From assembly GCA_022820025.1 (NCBI GenBank), contig JAJEGF010000037.1:1-59899 (forward strand): DNA of 59,899 nucleotides, read 5' to 3'. This document shows, in pieces, positions 6,189-12,890 of this stretch. Under the pieces are notes generated by a model, which was given only the letters and a program-made list of their open reading frames with translations, made no database searches and was not told where the DNA came from. The stretch's first letter is position 1. Each line of letters starts with the position of its first letter. Made by a program: the position numbers and the translations under genes. This DNA is from Chloroflexota bacterium (lineage in GTDB: Bacteria > Chloroflexota > UBA11872).

Positions 6189-6869
6189 ATGACCAACGAC
6201 GTTGATCCAGTGGCCGCAAACCTGCACCACGAACTGATTTCGCCCAGAACACGTGCGGACGCCTATCCGACGCTGGTGCTGCTGCATGGGCGGGGGGATA
6301 GCGCGGCGGGGATTTTGCCGCTGGCGTATGAGTTCGAGCGGGACGATTTGCTGGTGATTTCGGTGCAGGCGCCGCTGGAATTCGGTGGGGTGATGGCGGG
6401 TGGCTATGAGTGGTACCGAATGCGGGAGCCCGAGCGCGCGGACGAAGCAACGCGGCGGGTCAGCCTGGATGCGCTGGCCGAGTTCCTGGATACGGTCAAG
6501 GCCACTTATCCGGTCGATCCCGAGCGAGTCGTGCTGCTGGGGTTCAGCCAGGGGGCGGTGATGTCGCTGGGGGCGCAGGCGCTGCGGCCGGACAGCGTAG
6601 CGGGCGTGATTGCGCTGAGCGGCTACTTTCCGATTGAGGTTGAGCCGGACGCCGGCAACCTGGTGGGACGCCCGGCGTTCGTGGCGCACGGAGTGCATGA
6701 CGAGATCATTCCGGTGGAGGCCGGACGGCGGACGTGCGACCTGCTGGAGCGGCACGGGGTGGAGTTGACGTATCGGGAGTACGGGATGGCGCACCAGGTG
6801 AGCGCGGAGGAGATGGCCGATGTTCGCATGTGGTTTGATCAGTCGCTTGATCAGATGGATTCGCGGTGA
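6189..6869 (+). CDS. Phospholipase/carboxylesterase family alpha/beta hydrolase
   Basis: This 226-residue enzyme has a clear triad: Ser120 in GFSQG, Asp171 in HDEIIPV and His202 in GMAHQVS. The oxyanion segment LLHGRGDS is at 31-38. The pattern is that of the phospholipase/carboxylesterase family (related to acyl-protein thioesterases and YpfH), cytoplasmic enzymes acting on short-chain esters or thioesters. GGAGG about 7 bases before ATG 6189 supports the start. It stands alone after the MazF module. A short piece resembling its N-terminus (NLHHExIxPRT) recurs at 9591, on the other side of the DUF262 gene. Confidence 0.85.
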   Translation: MTNDVDPVAANLHHELISPRTRADAYPTLVLLHGRGDSAAGILPLAYEFERDDLLVISVQAPLEFGGVMAGGYEWYRMREPERADEATRRVSLDALAEFLDTVKATYPVDPERVVLLGFSQGAVMSLGAQALRPDSVAGVIALSGYFPIEVEPDAGNLVGRPAFVAHGVHDEIIPVEAGRRTCDLLERHGVELTYREYGMAHQVSAEEMADVRMWFDQSLDQMDSR

Positions 6870-6888
6870 ATCCAAGAAGGAAAGCACA

Positions 6889-7077
6889 ATGAACACTTGG
6901 CATGTGGCCGGCCCCAACGGCGGACCGCCGCTCCCCGACTATCGCTATCACACCTACCTGGACTGCGGGAACTTGCAGCGCATCATTCGCCTTCAGCCTG
7001 AGCGGCGAAGGGATGGCACAGGTGGTCTCGATGAGTGCTGGAATTGTCGCGAGCGGCGGTTGCGGGGGTGGCGTTAG
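6889..7077 (+). CDS. Small Cys-containing hypothetical protein
   Basis: A 62-residue protein starting at ATG 6889, with AAGGAAAG a few bases upstream; the open frame extends further back but overlaps the esterase. It contains LDCGNLQ and DECWNCRERR, three cysteines that could bind a metal, and a basic C-terminus. I do not recognise the family. It lies 19 bases after the esterase and may be co-transcribed with it. A short hairpin (7093-7098 with 7103-7108) follows, without a U-run. Confidence 0.45.
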   Translation: MNTWHVAGPNGGPPLPDYRYHTYLDCGNLQRIIRLQPERRRDGTGGLDECWNCRERRLRGWR

Positions 7078-7239
7078 CGCAGATAAGCAGGACCAGAATG
7101 TGTTCTGGCCCGTCGGTAGGTTCGGCGCACGATTGCCGGATGGGCTATCGTGGGCGTGTGGCCCCAAGTCTAGTCGGTCGGCCCCACTGCAACGAGTAAA
7201 TTCACGCAAACGTGCTGCTTTACGTCGAGCCTTGAGCGG

Positions 7240-9342
7240 CTATTCTCTGCTGCTCAGATATTCGACGGTCTCTTCAGGATCTAGCGAGCGTGTCGTGTTT
7301 CCAACTCTAACGAAGAACTCCTTGCCTTTCGGTGTCTTTGCAAAGACGCCCTCGCGAGTCTGATTCACATCGATGACACAGACGGTGCTTTCGTCGACTT
7401 GCTCAAAGCGAAGTTTGAAGAAACCAGCAAATCCTAGACCAATTGAGTCCGCAATTAGGCTAGCAAGCGTCTGTTCAAACCGATCGATTGAACCTCGAAC
7501 GAGTCCCAAATCATTGTCTAATCCGCATGGAGTCCCATCATCCTCGACTCCAATTACGAGCGTGCCCCCCTCGCTATTCATGAATGCGGCTACGGTCTTG
7601 ATAACGGACAAGCGAAGATTCTTGTTCTGCCTGTTCTGGATGACATCCCACTGAAAGGTACTCTTGAACTCAAGCACCATGCTTTCACCGATATTGATCA
7701 AGTCTCTAACGGATCTCTGCCGGACCTCTTCCGGCTCGGTGACCAAGGCATTTCGAAACTCGTTCATCTTTCGGGCTAACAGTTCGCGGCGTGCTTCAAG
7801 GAATTCACGATATCGACTGACTCGCCACAACGTCTCATCCATGGGGATGAATTGTCTCGATAGTGCTCCGGGAAAGTCTTCCTCGACTTTAGGAAGATAG
7901 CTGGCAGGCTCGGTGTCGGACAGTGATTGGTTGGTTGTCGCCGTGAGGAATGCTCGGTTTGCAATCTCATTGACAGCCTGTCGGTGCATATAGTTGTCAG
8001 AGTCCCATCCGGATCGATATAGCAGCGCCTGGGAGAAAACGTGATGGCTGTGAATAGCGTATGCGGAGCCCTGTGTCTGGCCGAGCGGTACGCCGTTGAA
8101 CCAGTCTATTGCGCCGTGAGCTTTCGACAGGACGTATGTGAGGCGATAGAGCGGATGTTGACCTGTGCGACCTTCGAAATCGCTGGCTTTCACATTGGTA
8201 CGTCCGCGCTGGTCAACGATCTGAGCCAGCAGCTGATCCCATGGCTGGACCTCTTTCGCAATTATCGATAGATCAGCTTCCAGTCTGTTGTCGGTCTGGC
8301 TTGTATAGCGAGCCCAGATCAGAGCTGAATATAGCCAATTGACGGCATGAAGGATCGACTTCTGAGAGGGGAACTTGGCGTTGTTGCGAGAGAGGTAAGC
8401 GATCACTGGGATCAGTGCATTGGTAGTGCTCAGATCTTGCGTCGAGTGAATGTATGCGTGATTGGGCAGCAAGGCAATGAGGTAGTCTATGATCCGGGTG
8501 AGTCTGGCCCATCCGCCTTCTAGCTCGTCTCGTGGTCGATCGTGAATCGTTTCGAATAGAGCGCGACCGGTGACTGTAGCGGTCAGGGCTCTCGTCAAGA
8601 ATGCAAGGCCGAAATGGAAGTCGGACGCAGCACATTCGTCGATTTTGTCCTTGAGGACTCTTCGCGCATAGGGCCACTTTCCAGTGATGTGGGTAAGTGC
8701 TAGATCCGCTTCTGTGAGCTTTGTACCTTGACTATTGACTCGATCGAAGATGTCAATCGAATCTCCCAGAGTAGCATGGTGGGGAACCACCTGTTCTGGG
8801 AGGTCCATTTTTTGGATATCTCTCAGGCGGGTGAGGTTACTGCTCAGCTTGTTCGCTAGCTGGAATGCGTCTCCATTGTCACCAGATAAATCTTGCGCTA
8901 TGCGAAAAACGTTAATAGAATTCTCAGTGAAGCACGATGTCGTTTGTTGCCACATCGGGTCGCCGTTCATGCGAGACTTTTGATAGTATTGGAAGTCACC
9001 GGATTCGAGATTAAAGTAGAGATCTCTAGGATCGCTTTGAATGTCGGCTTCTGTATAGAAGGACGGAATCTCGCCTGTGAGGAGCATGTGGAGAGTTGTG
9101 AGGCGCTGCTGACCGTCCAAGAGAACCTGGACGGTACCGAGCTTGTCTGGGAGTTGGTCGACGTTCTTGAGTTCGGGTGGGTTATCTGTTTTCCAAAGCA
9201 GGAGACCGCCTACTGGGTATTGCTTGAAGAGTGAGACCATAAGCTGTTTTGCCTGCTCTCGTGTCCAAACATACTCACGTTGGAATTCAGGAAGCACAAG
9301 GTCTTGCTTTCGAATATCAGCGAGAAGCTCCTGAATTGTCAC
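7240..9342 (-). CDS. DUF262 (GmrS-like)-HNH protein fused to a Schlafen AlbA_2 domain
   Basis: A roughly 700-residue, three-part protein. Residues 2-240 are a DUF262/ParB-like domain with FQREYVW (20-26) and the nucleotide-binding DGQQR (76-80). Residues 425-485 hold an HNH-type segment, IHSHHVFSQALL with His433-His434 and NEIANRAFLT with Asn462, as in DUF262/HNH enzymes of the GmrSD group. Residues 550-700 are an AlbA_2 (Schlafen) domain: GESMVLEFKSTFQWD, AFMNSEGGTLVIGVEDDG and FFVRVGNTTRSL. GTG 9342 (AGGAG 11 bases upstream) is chosen over a TTG at 9429 with no binding site. GmrSD-type enzymes cut modified phage DNA, and AlbA_2 domains occur in nucleic-acid-binding or RNase proteins. A phage-defence role is inferred. 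The gene is AT-richer than its neighbours, suggesting transfer. Confidence 0.8.
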   Translation of the reverse strand: MTIQELLADIRKQDLVLPEFQREYVWTREQAKQLMVSLFKQYPVGGLLLWKTDNPPELKNVDQLPDKLGTVQVLLDGQQRLTTLHMLLTGEIPSFYTEADIQSDPRDLYFNLESGDFQYYQKSRMNGDPMWQQTTSCFTENSINVFRIAQDLSGDNGDAFQLANKLSSNLTRLRDIQKMDLPEQVVPHHATLGDSIDIFDRVNSQGTKLTEADLALTHITGKWPYARRVLKDKIDECAASDFHFGLAFLTRALTATVTGRALFETIHDRPRDELEGGWARLTRIIDYLIALLPNHAYIHSTQDLSTTNALIPVIAYLSRNNAKFPSQKSILHAVNWLYSALIWARYTSQTDNRLEADLSIIAKEVQPWDQLLAQIVDQRGRTNVKASDFEGRTGQHPLYRLTYVLSKAHGAIDWFNGVPLGQTQGSAYAIHSHHVFSQALLYRSGWDSDNYMHRQAVNEIANRAFLTATTNQSLSDTEPASYLPKVEEDFPGALSRQFIPMDETLWRVSRYREFLEARRELLARKMNEFRNALVTEPEEVRQRSVRDLINIGESMVLEFKSTFQWDVIQNRQNKNLRLSVIKTVAAFMNSEGGTLVIGVEDDGTPCGLDNDLGLVRGSIDRFEQTLASLIADSIGLGFAGFFKLRFEQVDESTVCVIDVNQTREGVFAKTPKGKEFFVRVGNTTRSLDPEETVEYLSSRE

Positions 9343-9590
9343 TTGGGAAGCGGCTCCTATCGTGGGAATTGGGTTCGTCGTGCTTGCTTGGCAGTTCGCC
9401 GCTGCAATCGAAGTCTCGCCACAGCGCAATTCGCAGAGGCGGCTGACTCCGGTTTGCCGAGGTTTGCTGCTGGTGTCAGCAGCATTGGGAGATTGAGGCG
9501 AGACACGACCAAAAGGATAGCAGGATGCTTCGGACTGTGATGACCACTCACGGTGCCTGGCGTGAACTGTGAAACCTTAGACACAAGCCG

Positions 9591-9641
9591 ATGAACCTGC
9601 ATCACGAGGTCATAGCCCCGCGGACGCCCGAGGGTGGCTGA
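9591..9641 (+). pseudogene. Remnant of an esterase gene start
   Basis: Sixteen codons from ATG 9591 read MNLHHEVIAPRTPEGG then stop. They match the start of the intact esterase at 6189 (NLHHELISPRT) at nine of eleven positions. No downstream continuation is seen before aspS. It looks like a leftover of a second esterase copy, placed on the opposite side of the AT-rich DUF262 gene from the intact copy. The match is short, so it is suggestive only. The rest of the gap 9343-9674 shows no gene. Confidence 0.45.
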
Positions 9642-9674
9642 ACCGCCTGCGCGGTCCCGCGATAGCTCCGTCGG

Positions 9675-11465
9675 CTACTTGTTGGCGAGGCCCAATTCGT
9701 CCAACTGGACGGGGTCGATGGGGGAGGGGGATTGGAGCATGAGGTCGATGCCGGCCTGGTTCTTGGGGAAGACCGTGACGTCGCGGAGGTTGGCGGTGTC
9801 GCCGAAGATCATGGCGATGCGGTCGAGGCCCATGGCGATGCCGCCGTGGGGCGGGGCGCCGTATTCGAAGGCCTGGAGCATGTGGCCGATCTGTTCCTGG
9901 ATGCTGTCCTCATCGAAGCCCATGACCTGGTAGATGCGGTGCAGGTCCTTCGCCCGGTGGGCGCGGATGGAGCCGCCGCCGATCTCGTGGCCGTTGCAGA
10001 CGAGGTCGTACTGCTTGGCGGTCGCTTTGGCCGGGTCGGTGTAGAGCAGGTCGAAGGAGTCGTCGGCGGGCGAGCAGAAGGGGTTGTGGGAGAAGGTGAG
10101 GCCGCCGGTTTCCTCGTTGGGTTCGAAGAGCGGGAAGTCGATGATCCAGCCGAAGGCCAGGACGTCGGGGTCGATCAGGTCCAGCTTCTCGCCCAGGGCG
10201 AGGCGTAGCTCGCCGAGCGCGGCGTTGGCGGCCTCGCGCCTGTCGGCGACCAGGCAGACCAGATCGCCCTGCTCGGCGCCGGCCGCGCCGGCCAGGGCGC
10301 GCAAGCCGTCGTCGCCGAAGAATCGGGCCAGGGGCGAACGGAGGGTACCGTCGCTGTTGAGGGCGACGGTGGCGAGGCCGGCCGCGCCGTGGGCCTTGAC
10401 CACGTCTTGCAACCTGTCCACTTCGCGGCGGGTGAAGGCCGCCGAGCCGGGCGCGACGACAGCCTTGATGACGCCGCCGTTCTCTACGACCTGATCGAAC
10501 ACGCGGAAGCCGTGTCCGGTGGCGGCGTCGCTGACGTCCACAAGTTCCAGGCCGAAGCGCAGGTCGGCTTTGTCGGTGCCGTAGCGCTCCATGGCGTCGG
10601 CGTACGTGATGCGGGGGAAGGGTTCCTGGAGGAGCCGCTTGTCGGACAGCTCGCGCGAGAGGCGGAGGTAGAGCGTTTCGATGAGCTCGAGGATGTCCTC
10701 GCGCTCGACGAAGGCCATCTCGATGTCGAGCTGAGTGAACTCGGCGGTGCGGTCGGCGCGGAGGTCCTCGTCGCGGTAGCAGCGGGCGAGCTGAAAGTAG
10801 CGGTCAAGGCCCGCGACCATGAGCAGCTGCTTGAGCTGCTGGGGCGACTGGGGGAGGGCGTAGGCCTGGCCGGGGTAGTGGCGGCTGGGCACGATGAAGT
10901 CGCGTGCGCCCTCGGGCGTGCTCTTGACCAGGGTGGGGGTCTCGAGTTCCAGGAAGTCGCGCTCCCACAGGTGCTCACGAATGACGCGGGAGATGTTGAA
11001 GCGGAGTTCGGTGAGCTCGCGCATGCGGATGCGCCGGAGGTCCAGGTAACGGTGGGTGAGGCGGACGGATTCGTCGATGTCGCGGTCCGAAGTGATTTCG
11101 AACGGCGGCGGTTGGGAGGCCGCGAGGATCTCAACCCGTTCGATTTGGCCGAGTTCGATTTCGCCGGTCGCGTGGTCGGGGTTGGTCGTGCCGGCGGGGC
11201 GTTCGCGGACCCGGCCGGTGACGGCCAGCACGTACTCGGAACGGGCGCGCGAGGCGGCTTCGTGGGCTTCGGCGTTTTCGTCCCGGTTGATGACGACCTG
11301 TGTGATGCCGTAGCGGTCGCGCAGGTCGATGAAGATCAGGCCGCCCTGGTCGCGGCGGCGGTGGACCCAGCCGTTGAGGACGACGGTGGAGCCGGCGTCA
11401 GCGCGCCGCAGCGCGCCGCAGGTATGGGTGCGGCGTGACCAGGTGGATACAGGCAACGTGGACAT
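9675..11465 (-). CDS. aspS: Aspartate--tRNA ligase
   Basis: A 596-residue bacterial-type AspRS that charges tRNA-Asp with aspartate. The N-terminal OB-fold anticodon domain (NGWVHRRRDQGGLIFIDLRD) is followed by the class II core: motif 2 region RCYRDEDLRADRTAEFTQLD, the GAD insertion, GHEIGGGSIRAH, and motif 3 GGIAMGLDR near the C-terminus. The start is ATG 11465 with GGAGG upstream; 13 further in-frame codons before it lack support. It is the last gene of a minus-strand set after infC and a hypothetical. Whether it also charges tRNA-Asn cannot be settled here. Confidence 0.97.
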   Translation of the reverse strand: MSTLPVSTWSRRTHTCGALRRADAGSTVVLNGWVHRRRDQGGLIFIDLRDRYGITQVVINRDENAEAHEAASRARSEYVLAVTGRVRERPAGTTNPDHATGEIELGQIERVEILAASQPPPFEITSDRDIDESVRLTHRYLDLRRIRMRELTELRFNISRVIREHLWERDFLELETPTLVKSTPEGARDFIVPSRHYPGQAYALPQSPQQLKQLLMVAGLDRYFQLARCYRDEDLRADRTAEFTQLDIEMAFVEREDILELIETLYLRLSRELSDKRLLQEPFPRITYADAMERYGTDKADLRFGLELVDVSDAATGHGFRVFDQVVENGGVIKAVVAPGSAAFTRREVDRLQDVVKAHGAAGLATVALNSDGTLRSPLARFFGDDGLRALAGAAGAEQGDLVCLVADRREAANAALGELRLALGEKLDLIDPDVLAFGWIIDFPLFEPNEETGGLTFSHNPFCSPADDSFDLLYTDPAKATAKQYDLVCNGHEIGGGSIRAHRAKDLHRIYQVMGFDEDSIQEQIGHMLQAFEYGAPPHGGIAMGLDRIAMIFGDTANLRDVTVFPKNQAGIDLMLQSPSPIDPVQLDELGLANK

Positions 11466-11534
11466 GGGGACCTCCGGGGTGACGAGTGACGACGGCATTG
11501 GCAATGATCGGAAGATGCGGCCGCGGAAACGCGG

Positions 11535-12161
11535 CTAGGTATTCAGCGTGGTTGCGATCCGTTCAGCCGCGGCTCGCCAGAACTCGACCTGACGGGCGCG
11601 CGGGGCGCCCTTCAACTCCGTGACCTCCTCGGCTTCGAGCTGCTCGAGCTCGGTGTGCCGGCCGGTCATAAGGAGTCCGAGCTTGACGAGGGCGTAGGCG
11701 TAGTCGGCGTGAAACTCGAGCATGTAGGCGAGGATGGAGCCGGACGTGCGTTCCATGCGGGCGACCGCGGCGGAATCCGAGAGCAGCCGGGCCAGGTTGG
11801 AGAGCGGACGCTTCCACCCGCCGCCGATGCGGATTTCGACCTCCATCGGGTCGAGCCCCTGGTTGGCGGCCATCTGCGCCCAGCGCTGCGCCAGCGTCTC
11901 AAGGTCGAGTCCTTCGATGGGCGGGGGGTGTTCAAGAGCGCGAGCGACGGCGCCCCAGTCGATTTCGATCTCAGGATACAGAACCTGGCATTCGTCCCGG
12001 ACCTGCTGGGTGACGTGCGGATTGTTGCCGAGGTAGGCGAGATAGCGTCGCCGCGGTTCGGCCTCGGTCGGCTCCGCAACCAGCCACGCCGCCTGGACGC
12101 GGCGGACGCTGCCGTCAGGATTGCGCTGTTCCTCCGGGTGCCATCGCACCGACGCGGACAT
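11535..12161 (-). CDS. Hypothetical protein between infC and aspS
   Basis: A 208-residue soluble protein starting at ATG 12161, 28 bases after infC. The N-terminal third (VRRVQAAWLVAEP, PRRRYLAYLGNNPHVTQ, YPEIEIDWGAVARALEHPP) looks like a small beta-rich domain followed by helix. The remainder is helical and acidic. I do not recognise a family. Its position suggests co-transcription with infC and aspS. Confidence 0.7.
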   Translation of the reverse strand: MSASVRWHPEEQRNPDGSVRRVQAAWLVAEPTEAEPRRRYLAYLGNNPHVTQQVRDECQVLYPEIEIDWGAVARALEHPPPIEGLDLETLAQRWAQMAANQGLDPMEVEIRIGGGWKRPLSNLARLLSDSAAVARMERTSGSILAYMLEFHADYAYALVKLGLLMTGRHTELEQLEAEEVTELKGAPRARQVEFWRAAAERIATTLNT

Positions 12162-12189
12162 ACCGACTCCAGGCCGCGGGGTTTTGCCG

Positions 12190-12747
12190 CTAGTTCTTGC
12201 CTTGCGGGGCCATGATGATGCTCAAGACGCGGCCATCTTGCTCGCGGGTGATGTCGCGTTCGATCACGCCGTAGGGTTCCAGGCTGGTCTTGACGCGTTC
12301 GAGGACGCGCAGGGCCACTTCAGGGTGAGCCAGTTCGCGGCCGCGCATGCGCACCCAGGCTTTCACCTTGTTGCCGTCGCGCAGGAACTTCTCCAGTCGC
12401 TTGATCTTGAACTGGATGTCATGGTCGCCGGTGCGGGGGCCGAAGCGGACTTCCTTGACGGTGCCGGCCTTCTGGCGCCGCTTGTTCTCGGCCTGGCGCC
12501 GATTCTGCTCGTAGCGGAACTTTCCAAAGTCGAGGATCTTGGCGACTGGAGGCTGGGAGTTTGGGGCGATCTCAACCAGATCAAGGCCGCGCTCGCGCGC
12601 CATCTCCAGCGCTATGGGGGTAGGGGTGATTCCAATCTGGTCGCCGTTTTCGTCGATCAGGCGAACATGTCGAATGCGAATCTGGTCGTTGATTCGCGGG
12701 CCGCGAGACCGCGGCCGTTGGTCAGCGCGAGGCGATGGTGAACGCAG
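12190..12747 (-). CDS. infC: Translation initiation factor IF-3
   Basis: An IF-3 of about 185 residues that binds the 30S subunit and checks the start codon. The N-domain (RINDQIRIRHVRLIDENGDQ), the linker (AKILDFGKFRYEQNRRQ) and the C-domain (VKEVRFGPRTGDHDIQFKIKRLEKFL) are all complete. There is no ATG or GTG at the 5' end. A TTG at 12753 directly abuts GGGAG, so CTG 12747, six bases after GGGAG, is the better start. Rare infC starts are known from autoregulation by IF-3. The usual partners rpmI and rplT do not follow; a hypothetical gene and aspS do. Confidence 0.95.
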   Translation of the reverse strand: MRSPSPRADQRPRSRGPRINDQIRIRHVRLIDENGDQIGITPTPIALEMARERGLDLVEIAPNSQPPVAKILDFGKFRYEQNRRQAENKRRQKAGTVKEVRFGPRTGDHDIQFKIKRLEKFLRDGNKVKAWVRMRGRELAHPEVALRVLERVKTSLEPYGVIERDITREQDGRVLSIIMAPQGKN

Positions 12748-12890
12748 GGGCAACTCCCGGAAGTGGCAGGCAACGAGCCTTACACCTTGGTCACGCTAGC
12801 ATAGGGGTATGAACGCGACAATGTATTTCGATCCATTAGTTCGCGGGACCAAGCTCCGTCCCGACATGAGATCACGACTCGCCGGCACTC

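Noticed and set aside
9343..9429. TTG start at 9429 for the DUF262 protein
   Set aside because: No ribosome-binding site and the extra 29 residues precede the conserved domain start; GTG 9342 with AGGAG upstream is better.
10389..11438. A 349-codon frame opposite aspS
   Set aside because: It is the antisense of a certain gene, with Val/Ala/Gly/Asp-rich bias typical of reverse frames in GC-rich coding DNA.
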